Shown here: positions 16,793 to 27,511 of the stretch, one piece after another
Layout: every line of letters begins with the position of its first letter
How positions within the stretch are numbered: position 1 is the first letter of the stretch
Source: Phycisphaerae bacterium
Lineage (GTDB): Bacteria; Planctomycetota; Phycisphaerae; UBA1845; UTPLA1
Length of the DNA stretch: 33,432 nt
NCBI GenBank assembly: GCA_030432035.1
Contig: JAUIHO010000028.1
Coordinates: forward strand, 1-33,432
Direction: 5' to 3'
Program-made: the position numbers and the translations under genes
Notes under the pieces: generated by a model
Databases searched by the model: none
What the model was told of the DNA's origin: nothing
The model's input: the letters and a program-made list of their open reading frames with translations, nothing else

Positions 16793-19345
16793 ATGTTGAA
16801 ACTGCGTACCTACACCGTCGTGCCTGCGATTCCAGACGCCCTCGCCCCCCTGCGCGAGCTGGCGCACAACCTGTGGTATAGCTGGAACGAACCCGCGCGC
16901 GAGTTGTTTCGTCGGCTCGATCCGGATTTGTGGGACGACGTAACCGGCAACCCGGTACGGCTGCTCGCACACGTCTCACAGTCGCGGCTCGAACAAGCCG
17001 CGCGCGACTCGGGCTATCTGGCCGCACTCGAGCGCACCATGGATTTGTACAACCATTACATGACGCGCGAAAGCTGGTTCGACGCCAAGTTCCCCAGCTT
17101 GAAAGACGAGCGCATCGCATACTTCTCGATGGAGTTCGGCCTGCACGAAGCGTTGCCGATTTACTCCGGCGGTCTCGGCATCCTGGCTGGCGATCACCTA
17201 AAGAGCGCCAGCGACTTGGGCATTCCGTTGGTCGGCGTCGGCCTGCTCTACCGCGATGGATACTTTCAGCAGCGCTTGGCCACCGACGGTTGGCAGCTCG
17301 AAGATTACCCCGCGCTCGACTTCTTCCAGGCGCCGTTGCATCAGGAATTCGGCCCCGACGGCAAGCAGCCGACCATCGAAGTTCAGATCGGAACGCGTAC
17401 CGTCAAGGCCCAGGTCTGGCGTGCGCAAGTCGGTCGCGTGCCGCTCTATCTGCTCGACGCGGACATGGCCGAAAACTCACCCGACGATCGCGCGCTGACC
17501 TCGCGCCTATATGCCGGTGACGAAGAGATGCGCATCCGGCAAGAGGTCTTGCTCGGTATCGGTGGCATCCGCGCGCTCGACGCGATCAACAAACGACCGA
17601 CGGTTTGCCATATGAACGAAGGCCACGCGGCGTTTCTGGCTGTCGAGCGCATCCGTCAGGTGATGACGGAACACAAACTCGACTTCGGTGAAGCGCGCGA
17701 AGCCGTGATGACGAGCAACGTCTTCACGACACACACGCCCGTGCCCGCCGGCATCGACCACTTCCCGCGCGCGTTGCTGGAAAAGTACATCGAACCCTAC
17801 GTTCGCACCTTGAACCTTTCGATGGATGAATTCGAAGCGCTCGGCAAGATTCAGGCAGATAACGCGGCCGAGAAATTCTCGATGGCCGTTCTGGCCTTAC
17901 GACTGGCCGGCGCTGCCAACGGCGTCAGCGCCTTACATGGCCACGTGTCTCGCAAGATGTGGCACAACGTATGGCCCGGCGCGCCGAAGGAAGAAGTGCC
18001 GATCGCGAGCGTGACCAACGGCATTCATACCGAAACGTGGATCGCGCCGGAAATGGCGCACCTGCTCGACAGCTACCTCGGCACCGGCCGCGCCGACAGC
18101 GTGGACGATCCGCATACATGGGAACGCGTTGACGACATCCCCGATGTCGAACTGTGGCGCGTGCACGAACGACGTCGCTTGGCACTCGTTGCTTTTGCTC
18201 GACGACGCCTGCGCGACCAGTTGCGTCGCCGCGCCGCGCCGCCGGCGGAGATCAAAGCCGCCGAAGAATGTCTCGACCCCGAAGCGCTGACCATCGGCTT
18301 CGCCCGTCGCTTCGCCCCCTACAAACGCGGTGACCTCATCTTCCGCGACCCCACCCGCCTGTTGAAAATTCTCGGCAGCACCGATCGCCCCGTGCAGATC
18401 ATCTTCTCCGGCAAGGCGCACCCGCGCGATGACAACGGCAAAGAGATCATTAAGAACATCCTCGGATACGTGAATCGCCCCGAGTTCCGTCGGCGCGTCG
18501 TCTTCATCGAAAACTACGACATGACGGTCGGTCGCATGTTGGTGCAGGGCGTTGATGTCTGGCTCAACAATCCGATCAAACCGCGCGAAGCATCCGGCAC
18601 GAGTGGCATGAAAGTTTGCCCCAACGGCGGCTTAAACTTCTCCGTGCTCGACGGTTGGTGGCCAGAAGCCTACGACGGTGAAAACGGTTGGGCGATCGAC
18701 GAACCACCTTACGACGATCCGGGTTTCCGCGATCACATCACCGGCGAGACCATTTACGACATGCTGGAAAAAGAGATCGTGCCGCTGTTTTACGATCGCG
18801 GTGCCGATCAATTGCCACGTCGTTGGATCAGCCGCATGAAAAACTCCATGGCGACGGTCTCGCCGCGCTTCTCAACGGCGCGCATGTTGAAGGAGTACGC
18901 CAAGCTGCTTTACGTGCCGACGGCCGAACGTCGCCGCGCGCTGCATGAAAACACGTACGACCGCGCCAAGCGCTTGTCGCATTGGAAGCGCGACCTCGCG
19001 CAGAAGTGGAACGCCGTGCGCGTCGAAGAAGTGCAGAAGCGCGCCGAAGACGAAGTGCGCGTCGGCAGCGAGATTGCGATTCGGGCACGCGTGAACCTCG
19101 GCGATATCAGCGCCGATAGCGTGTCGGTTGAGCTGTACGGCGGCCCGTTGGGACCGCACGGCGATCTCGTCGAAGGCCGCAGCCGCACGATGACCTGCGA
19201 CCAGCCCGCCGACGGTCACGGCTTTTGGTACGAAGGTGCATTGCCCTGCGAACGCAGCGGCCGGCACGGTTATGCCGTCCGCGTGTTGCCCAAGCATGGC
19301 GACCTGCCGCACCGGTTCGACACTGGCCTAATCTATTGGGGTTAG
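16793..19345 (+). CDS. glgP: Alpha-glucan (glycogen/maltodextrin) phosphorylase, GT35
   Basis: An 850-aa enzyme of the GT35 branch that starts with a DUF3417-type N-terminal domain (about 1-115, LRELAHNLWYSWN). It releases glucose 1-phosphate from storage alpha-glucan using phosphate and PLP. Recognisable blocks: YFSMEFGLHEALPIYSGGLG near 110-130, GVGLLYRDGYFQQ, HMNEGHAAF around 270, TTHTPVPAGIDHF, ASVTNGIHTETW, RRFAPYKRGDL, and ASGTSGMKVCPNGG carrying the PLP lysine, Lys607. The C-terminal 150 residues form the beta-rich tail seen in this branch. There is no Shine-Dalgarno; translation probably couples to the epimerase 7 bp upstream. Pairing with a sugar-nucleotide epimerase suggests a link between glucan breakdown and hexose interconversion, but that is an inference. 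Confidence 0.93.
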   Translation: MLKLRTYTVVPAIPDALAPLRELAHNLWYSWNEPARELFRRLDPDLWDDVTGNPVRLLAHVSQSRLEQAARDSGYLAALERTMDLYNHYMTRESWFDAKFPSLKDERIAYFSMEFGLHEALPIYSGGLGILAGDHLKSASDLGIPLVGVGLLYRDGYFQQRLATDGWQLEDYPALDFFQAPLHQEFGPDGKQPTIEVQIGTRTVKAQVWRAQVGRVPLYLLDADMAENSPDDRALTSRLYAGDEEMRIRQEVLLGIGGIRALDAINKRPTVCHMNEGHAAFLAVERIRQVMTEHKLDFGEAREAVMTSNVFTTHTPVPAGIDHFPRALLEKYIEPYVRTLNLSMDEFEALGKIQADNAAEKFSMAVLALRLAGAANGVSALHGHVSRKMWHNVWPGAPKEEVPIASVTNGIHTETWIAPEMAHLLDSYLGTGRADSVDDPHTWERVDDIPDVELWRVHERRRLALVAFARRRLRDQLRRRAAPPAEIKAAEECLDPEALTIGFARRFAPYKRGDLIFRDPTRLLKILGSTDRPVQIIFSGKAHPRDDNGKEIIKNILGYVNRPEFRRRVVFIENYDMTVGRMLVQGVDVWLNNPIKPREASGTSGMKVCPNGGLNFSVLDGWWPEAYDGENGWAIDEPPYDDPGFRDHITGETIYDMLEKEIVPLFYDRGADQLPRRWISRMKNSMATVSPRFSTARMLKEYAKLLYVPTAERRRALHENTYDRAKRLSHWKRDLAQKWNAVRVEEVQKRAEDEVRVGSEIAIRARVNLGDISADSVSVELYGGPLGPHGDLVEGRSRTMTCDQPADGHGFWYEGALPCERSGRHGYAVRVLPKHGDLPHRFDTGLIYWG

Positions 19346-19648
19346 GCGATTCGGGTTTGCGTGAGGGCGTTCTAACCGCATCGTTTTGAAGCGGTATGAA
19401 CCCTTGCGCAAAAAAACCGAGTCCATTATCGGTGAGATCCTCGTCAACCAAAGGTTGCTGCTCATCGCGCAGTCGGCTGGCCCGACTCGGCGCATTGGGG
19501 CTTGTAATCGGCATCGCCGTTGGCTATTCGGGTATCCAACCGCTGCAATCTTCGCAGTAGATTCGGTCCGTCATTTCACATACCTGTATCCGGCCTGTTG
19601 TCACATCGACCGCGCGAAATCTCTCACCCGCTCGCGGTTCATTTCGTA

Positions 19649-19676
19649 TTGTCGGTCATCGCGCTCGCGCTACAAT
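19649..19676 (+). promoter_or_regulatory. Candidate sigma-70 promoter of katG
   Basis: TTGTCG (19649-19654) and TACAAT (19671-19676) are separated by 16 nt. A start near 19683 would give a leader of about 110 nt that includes the 19742-19768 hairpin. I saw no clear OxyR or Fur site. Confidence 0.45.
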
Positions 19677-19741
19677 CCCTTCCGGGTGGTGCGCGACGTT
19701 CGCCCGCGCAACCCCTATTCATTCGCAACTGTTTCATTAGA

Positions 19742-19768
19742 CGAAGCGATGCCCCCGGCATCGCTTCG
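19742..19768. repeat. Perfect 12-bp hairpin in the katG leader
   Basis: CGAAGCGATGCC and GGCATCGCTTCG pair perfectly around CCC. The stem ends 14 nt before the AGGAGG of katG. There is no T-tract, so it is not a standard terminator. It could be a REP-like intergenic element that landed in the leader, or an mRNA stability or translation-control element. Confidence 0.75.
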
Positions 19769-19784
19769 CAAAGCCAAACGTTAG

Positions 19785-22151
<2,367 letters not shown>

Positions 22152-22193
22152 GGCAAACCTCGTGTAAAGTTGCACCTGATATGTATGAAAAAG

Positions 22194-22222
22194 AGCGGCG
22201 TCATAGCGACGCCGCTTTTTTT
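22194..22222. terminator. Rho-independent terminator of katG, probably bidirectional
   Basis: AGCGGCGTC and GACGCCGCT form a 9-bp stem around ATAGC, followed by seven T on the plus strand. On the minus strand the exit side reads CTTTTTC, so it can also stop the convergent lipoprotein transcript that ends at 22299. Confidence 0.88.
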
Positions 22223-22298
22223 ATTGATTGGGGAATTTGGCAATGTGAATTTTACATTCCCCGTTAATCGCTATTGCGTGGTTAAATCACGCGACGCC
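22223..22298. repeat. Weak 7-bp-periodic AT-rich stretch between katG and the lipoprotein gene
   Basis: From about 22226 the words GATTGGG, GAATTTG, GCAATGT, GAATTTT, ACATTCC, CCGTTAA and TCGCTAT follow in a 7-bp register. GATTGG and CGTTAATCGC also occur in the 14400-14480 island. Confidence 0.35.
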
Positions 22299-23120
22299 TT
22301 ACGGCCGCTTCATCGTCTTTAACATTGCCATAAAGGCATCGCGGTTCGCGTCCATGGTCGGTGCTGGGCCTACGCCTTTAAAGAACCACTTACCGTCGGG
22401 CGTTTCGACGATCGCGCCGAGCAAGCGATAGGCTTCGTCCGTCGGGCCCGCTTGTTTGGGGCGGGACATCATATCGGAGTAACGCCCCTTCACGTCGATC
22501 GTCGTGACCGTCAGACCGTTGGCTTCCATCTTCTCGATCGCGACGGCATCATCGTCGACCGGCTGGCCGTCGTCGGTCGTGAACATCCCCTTCCACCGGG
22601 CAAGGTTGTCTTCCACGCCGCCGCCCTGACCGGGGCCGAAGTAATAGACGATCATCTGGGCGGCGTCGCCATCTTCCGTTGCGCTGGGGATATCGAACTC
22701 GGCGGCACGGAACATGCGCGACGGCGGGTTCTTTTTCCAACCTGCGGGTGCCTCGTATTCCAACGGCGGCAGGTTCGCATTGGGCTGTTGCGGGCCGCCG
22801 GATGCCGGCGGATGACCGGCGGGCAGTGCCGGATTTCCTTGCGCTTTGCGCGCGCCGCGGCCCATGTCGATCGGCGGGTGGCCGGGCGGTAAGGCGTCGG
22901 TGCCGGCTGCAGGTTGCACGGCGGTCTTCTTGTTGCCGCTGAGAAACTCCTTCAGCGCTTCTTCGTCATCCGCCTTATTCTGTTTCGAGGCCGTGGCGGG
23001 TTTCTTCGTGTCTCTCGCGGTCGCTTCCGACGGTGTGGGCTTCGGGCCTTCTTCGCGACAGCCCGTTAGGGCCAACGCGCTGCAAAGCAAAAGACTCGTT
23101 AAAAACGAATTGACTTTCAT
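22299..23120 (-). CDS. Lipoprotein with two LPxGHPP motifs, unknown function
   Basis: The product is 273 aa from the ATG at 23120, with AAAGG about 9 nt upstream; an ATG at 23129 directly abuts that site and is less likely. A lipoprotein signal peptide ends in LALTGC, predicting a lipidated Cys about residue 21. A Lys/Ala/Pro-rich, probably disordered linker follows and contains two related motifs, ALPPGHPPIDMG and ALPAGHPPASGG. The folded C-terminal domain (about 125-273) is not recognised. It contains GWKKNPPSRMFRAAEF, a Gly-rich FGPGQGGGVEDNLARW segment and a GKWFFKGVGP strand; the style recalls small planctomycete proteins that bind or protect an effector at the membrane, but that is weak. 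It lies 125 bp downstream of the 20-heme cytochrome gene on the same strand and could be the last gene of that transcript. Confidence 0.75.
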   Translation of the reverse strand: MKVNSFLTSLLLCSALALTGCREEGPKPTPSEATARDTKKPATASKQNKADDEEALKEFLSGNKKTAVQPAAGTDALPPGHPPIDMGRGARKAQGNPALPAGHPPASGGPQQPNANLPPLEYEAPAGWKKNPPSRMFRAAEFDIPSATEDGDAAQMIVYYFGPGQGGGVEDNLARWKGMFTTDDGQPVDDDAVAIEKMEANGLTVTTIDVKGRYSDMMSRPKQAGPTDEAYRLLGAIVETPDGKWFFKGVGPAPTMDANRDAFMAMLKTMKRP

Positions 23121-23245
23121 TGGAATCATCCTTTCAGAGATCGTTGCAATTAGACGATTGTCCTCTTTGATCGATCGAGGAGTTCGTCGTGTTGTGTGAA
23201 ACGTCCAACCGATTCAGGCCGGTTGAGATACCGACGCATCGGCGC

Positions 23246-26200
23246 TTACGGCGCGAGGTTGCTGCTCCCTAAACGGCTGCTTGCCAACGAACCGCCGCGC
23301 TTGTCGGGATCGTGAAAGTATAGGAAGCGGCGCAGCGCGTCCATGCCGTGACAAGTCGAGCATACGTTGGGTGCGTTAAACGGGCGTAACATTAAGCGCT
23401 GTGCCCGCCGTTCGGCGTCGCTCAATCCAGCCAGCTTTTGCTGGCCATCCTCTGGGATCTGGCCGTGCGGCGCGTGACAGGTGCGACAGGTGATATTCCC
23501 CGTGTCGGAGCGTTCACCTTTTGCATCGAACAGCGGCAAATAGCCCGCGGAATCGGGCTGATTAACTTGCCGCATCGGCACGACCGGGTGCGACGCCACG
23601 CGTGCCGGTGAAGCGGGCCCACCACTGCGATGGCAACTGGTGCATCTTGCATCGTTGCCCGACATCGTTTTCGGATCACCCACGTCGGCAGTTGCCCACC
23701 ATTCGCGCGGCGCCATCAGACGATCGTCCACCAACGCCGGGTTGGCGTGTACCGAATGGCACGGCAAGCACGAATCGGCATCGAGACCGGCATGCGTTAA
23801 CGCCGCTGCGCCGTGCCCGGTATAAGCAACGGCACTCATGTCGGTATGACATTTGAAACACAAACTGGTCGCCGTGGCATTGGCATCCACCCGCAACAAC
23901 GAACCCGCGCGGCTCGGCGGCGCGTGCGGATCGTGACAAGTGCGACAGCCGATCGTCTCGCCTGCGATATCGCGGTGGGTCGGTAGCCCGTGCGCCACTT
24001 GCTGAACCTTCACGCTGCGCGGATGCATCATGGCCATATGACTCGTCGCATCCCAATCGGCATCGGTATGACAGGCAATGCACACATCATCGCCCATCGG
24101 CCCCGTGCGACCGCAGGGTTCCACGCGCATCCCTTGCTGTTTGGTCGTGCTGTGCGGTCGGTGACAAGATAGACAGCGATCGTCGGTAAAAGCGGCGAGT
24201 TCGGGCCAAGCACTACGATTGCGCGACGCGTCGTGACCGCCGCCGACCAATTGCGCCTGATCGGCATGGCAATCCGAACAGATCTCGGCAGGTTGACCGC
24301 GCATGAAATGGTCGAACGCATTGGTATGCGGATCGTGGCAGTCGAGACACGAGTCGCCGGGATGGTTGCGCTCGCCCAACAGTTTACTGCTCGCGCACCG
24401 ATCGGCCTGATGACACGTGATGCACTGGCCCGCCTTGTCGAATGTGAACGTTTCTGGCGTACGGGCGGTTTGATGGAACATATGACAACTGCTACACGGA
24501 CCGCCCGACGTCGGCGTGACGCCGGCTTGATTCGCCACGTTTGGACGCGAGCGGCGTAGGTCATGCGTTGTCTGCGTCACGGCTTGCATGTCGGTATGAC
24601 AACCGATGCACAACGCGCCGTCGGCCATATCCACCGGCAGCAAGTTCTGTTTGCCTTTGGCGTGATGCATATCATGACACGAGAGGCAAATCAGTTGATC
24701 GTTCTCACCCAAACGCATGCCAAGCTTCGTAACGGCTTGCTGTTGTTGTGCATTTAAATTCGGCGTTAACGGGTGCGACGCGTGCATACCATCTGCAAAT
24801 GACTCGGGGCTAAGCGCAGCGTGGCAAGTCGTGCACAACGTGTTTTTAGTAGCAGGCAGCACCAGCAGGTTTTCGTATGGCGAACCGTGAGACGTGTGGC
24901 ATACGACGCAGGTGACTTCGGTCGTATCTCGTTCCAAGCGTGCGCCGGCGGCCACAAGCTCCGCGGGAACATCCACCTTCATCGAACCCAACGGGTGCGA
25001 GCCATGCGCGATGCCACCGTGGCTCGGCGCGTGGCAACTGACGCACAGCGAACCTACAGATTGGTCGGTCCGCAGAAAGACCGTGTTGGCGAAGTCGGCG
25101 TTGAATTGCCCGGAGGTATGTGCCGAGTGACATGTGCGGCATTTGATCGTGCCATTCACTAACGGCAACGCGTCGGAAACCTTCATGTCGGCGGGCGGTT
25201 CGATACCGGTGCGGTGACCGTGATCCTGCCAGACGCGGGCGCGAGAATCGCCAACAGAACCGTCATGGCAACTAAGGCACATCTTGCTGCGGCTAACGAT
25301 GGGGTCGTCTTTTATCTCTGGCAGCGGGTCGACCAGCGTCTTGCCCGCCGTGTCGTTATAACTTTCAAACCATTCGATATGACAGATCGTGCAACTGCGC
25401 GCCCGGCGACCTACCAATTGCGGACGCGGCCCCGAATGCGTATCGCGAACGGGAGCCGGCTCGGTTTCGCGCGTAATATCGATTTTCCGAACGCGATTGG
25501 CTTGTAATTCCGTCACATAAAGTTGCCCGTCGGCGTCGAAATCGATCCCCATGCAATGGTCGAAACGCATAACCTTGCCGTCGGCGTTACGAAGCGCATC
25601 CAGATACTGACCGTCGGTGCGGAAGATTTGAATGGCGCCGAGCGTTGCGTCGGCAACCCAAGCCAAGCCCTCGCCATCGATCGCGATGCCTGTCGGCCGA
25701 TAGAGTTCTCCGAATTCGATCCCGTAGCGCGAAATGGTGCGTCGCGGCGCGCCGTCTGCGGAGAAGATACTAATACGCGCGTTGATAGATTCGACGACGT
25801 ACGCGTCGCCCCGCTCGTCGAACGCCAACGTCAATGGATAGTTAAGCTGCCCGACCGATTCGCCGTAGCGTCCGACAACCGTCTGCGCCTTTGAGGCCAG
25901 ATTGACACGCAATAAGCGGTGATGATCGTTGTCGACCAACCACGCATTGGCTCCACTCGCGTCGATCGCGACATCGGTAATATCGACGAATGTATTTTTG
26001 CCTGAGGGCGGCGGCGCGACATCCATGCCGAGCGAACCATCGGGCATGCGTTGTATCGCCCGACCGTTGCCTGTATCTGCGATCCACAGCGACCCCGACG
26101 GCCCCACCGTCACGCCGACCGGTCGCGATAGCGTGTACGCGCCGACTTGCTCGATGACCTCGGCAAATCTTCCATCAGCATCAAACACAACAACACGGTC

Positions 26201-26389
26201 GTTGACGCCGTCGGCGACGAACACCCTGCCATCGGGCCCAACCGCGACATCGGTGGGCATGCGCATCGGCGAAGTAACGCCCTGCTTGTATTCCACCGAC
26301 ACCTTGCCGACGAACGGTGTACCTTGACCGTAGGCCGTCGCTATTGGGCAGGCCATCAGGATGAACAAGAGCAGTGGGCGCGACATCAT
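23246..26389 (-). CDS. NHL-propeller fused to a 20-heme c-type cytochrome
   Basis: The product is 1047 aa. A signal peptide (1-21, ending TAYG-QG) directs export. Residues about 44-306 contain six NHL repeats (such as PTDVAVGPDGRVFVAD, PVGVTVGPSGSLWIAD and PTGIAIDGEGLAWVAD), enough for a complete six-bladed beta-propeller. From residue 333 to 1014 there are 20 CxxCH motifs, many in the doubled-CxxCH pattern, where a CxxCH-x-x-H is followed about 30-40 residues later by another CxxCH. Additional histidines (DPH, SVH, PPH) are probable distal ligands. There is no C-terminal membrane segment. The gene starts 3 bp after the triheme gene's stop, so it is the third cistron of an electron-transfer operon. 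The propeller may dock to a partner, a surface or a polysaccharide; its ligand is unknown. The ATG at 26386 is an equally possible start. Confidence 0.92.
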   Translation of the reverse strand: MMSRPLLLFILMACPIATAYGQGTPFVGKVSVEYKQGVTSPMRMPTDVAVGPDGRVFVADGVNDRVVVFDADGRFAEVIEQVGAYTLSRPVGVTVGPSGSLWIADTGNGRAIQRMPDGSLGMDVAPPPSGKNTFVDITDVAIDASGANAWLVDNDHHRLLRVNLASKAQTVVGRYGESVGQLNYPLTLAFDERGDAYVVESINARISIFSADGAPRRTISRYGIEFGELYRPTGIAIDGEGLAWVADATLGAIQIFRTDGQYLDALRNADGKVMRFDHCMGIDFDADGQLYVTELQANRVRKIDITRETEPAPVRDTHSGPRPQLVGRRARSCTICHIEWFESYNDTAGKTLVDPLPEIKDDPIVSRSKMCLSCHDGSVGDSRARVWQDHGHRTGIEPPADMKVSDALPLVNGTIKCRTCHSAHTSGQFNADFANTVFLRTDQSVGSLCVSCHAPSHGGIAHGSHPLGSMKVDVPAELVAAGARLERDTTEVTCVVCHTSHGSPYENLLVLPATKNTLCTTCHAALSPESFADGMHASHPLTPNLNAQQQQAVTKLGMRLGENDQLICLSCHDMHHAKGKQNLLPVDMADGALCIGCHTDMQAVTQTTHDLRRSRPNVANQAGVTPTSGGPCSSCHMFHQTARTPETFTFDKAGQCITCHQADRCASSKLLGERNHPGDSCLDCHDPHTNAFDHFMRGQPAEICSDCHADQAQLVGGGHDASRNRSAWPELAAFTDDRCLSCHRPHSTTKQQGMRVEPCGRTGPMGDDVCIACHTDADWDATSHMAMMHPRSVKVQQVAHGLPTHRDIAGETIGCRTCHDPHAPPSRAGSLLRVDANATATSLCFKCHTDMSAVAYTGHGAAALTHAGLDADSCLPCHSVHANPALVDDRLMAPREWWATADVGDPKTMSGNDARCTSCHRSGGPASPARVASHPVVPMRQVNQPDSAGYLPLFDAKGERSDTGNITCRTCHAPHGQIPEDGQQKLAGLSDAERRAQRLMLRPFNAPNVCSTCHGMDALRRFLYFHDPDKRGGSLASSRLGSSNLAP

Positions 26390-26392
26390 CGA

Positions 26393-27505
26393 TCAGTTAT
26401 CAGATTTGGGCGTGATGAATTGCGGCATCTCAAACGGTCGCCCCGCATCGATATTCTCAATCATCTCGAAAACGATCGGATCGCTCAACGCGTCGATACG
26501 AGCGGTCGGATACCCCAACTGCGACAAGGGCACCAACGAGGCGTCGGCGCTGTGGCACTCGGTACATCGGTACGCACTGTCGCGGCGCAGCGGATGAATT
26601 TTTTCAAGCAGTTGGTCGCGTTGTTCAGGTGCGAGATCGTCACCCTGTGCAAGGAATTTAGCCACGTCATCGGAAGTATCGGGATGGGCGAGAATCGGCA
26701 CACCGTCTTCCGCCTTCAACGCCAACTTCGCGCCGTATTCACCGCGGAAATATCGCGGAATAATCGTCTGCGTTTCATCGAGCAACCGTTGATAGGCCTT
26801 ACTGCCGGGGCGCACGGCCTCAAAGTGCTCGACCAGTTGCTCCAAGGCGCTCGCGTTGGGTAAGTCCTTGGACGTGCGCTGAATGAGCGCAACCAATTCC
26901 CGATGTTGTTCCTTTAAGGCGCTCGCTTCAGTATCTTCACGATTGATTTCGGTAAGCCGTTGACACAGTCTGAGAATTGCCGGGGGTGCTTGAGCCGCGC
27001 CCGTATCCAAATCGTACCACGTCATCTTCAGCGGATGATCATCCGTTGCCATATGACACACGCCGCAATGAATGCTGGTGGCATGCATGTTGAGGAAGGC
27101 GCGGACGGCCTTATTTTTTGAATGCGGCAACGGCCCATGACAACCGCTGCGCGAACAATCGTTGAAACGGTCCGGCTCAATCCAACTATCGACGCGGTGG
27201 TAATGCGCGGGCGGCACGCGCGGCGTTTCCGCAGCGGTAATCGCTTTCCAATCGGCGCGCTCGGTGGCCAGCAATTCGGGCTCCATACGTCTCGGAATCC
27301 CGACAATCTGCTCCGGCGTTTGCGTCGGGACCAACAAGGAGCGCACGAGGTATCGAATCGACAGGAACGTTAGCCAGCAAATAAACAGCAGCAGCGCCAG
27401 CCCGTACAACCGCGGGATCGCAACGCGGATCATCCGCGCCGTACCGCGCAAGCCGCGCCAAACCAGGTCGACGAGTGAGTGGATGGAAAACTTCGATTTC
27501 GTCAT
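26393..27505 (-). CDS. Membrane-anchored triheme c-type cytochrome
   Basis: The product is 370 aa. A single N-terminal transmembrane segment (about 33-58, LYGLALLLFICWLTFLSI) follows a basic N-terminus, so the body should lie in the periplasm, anchored to the inner membrane. Haem sites: an atypical CX4CH at 117-123 (CSRSGCH), CxxCH at 147-151 (CGVCH) and CxxCH at 314-318 (CTECH). Between the second and third sites is about 160 residues of helical, charged sequence without haem motifs. It does not match NapC/NirT closely. It lies 6 bp after the stop of the cytochrome b561 fusion gene and 3 bp before the 20-heme gene, so it probably relays electrons between them. It has no Shine-Dalgarno; translation is presumably coupled. 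Confidence 0.85.
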   Translation of the reverse strand: MTKSKFSIHSLVDLVWRGLRGTARMIRVAIPRLYGLALLLFICWLTFLSIRYLVRSLLVPTQTPEQIVGIPRRMEPELLATERADWKAITAAETPRVPPAHYHRVDSWIEPDRFNDCSRSGCHGPLPHSKNKAVRAFLNMHATSIHCGVCHMATDDHPLKMTWYDLDTGAAQAPPAILRLCQRLTEINREDTEASALKEQHRELVALIQRTSKDLPNASALEQLVEHFEAVRPGSKAYQRLLDETQTIIPRYFRGEYGAKLALKAEDGVPILAHPDTSDDVAKFLAQGDDLAPEQRDQLLEKIHPLRRDSAYRCTECHSADASLVPLSQLGYPTARIDALSDPIVFEMIENIDAGRPFEMPQFITPKSDN

Positions 27506-27511
27506 TGCGTG

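Noticed and set aside
19432-19560. Small GTG-started frame of 42 codons with one hydrophobic segment upstream of katG
   Set aside because: No ribosome site, no recognisable family, and the upstream sequence shows no promoter for it; it could be chance.
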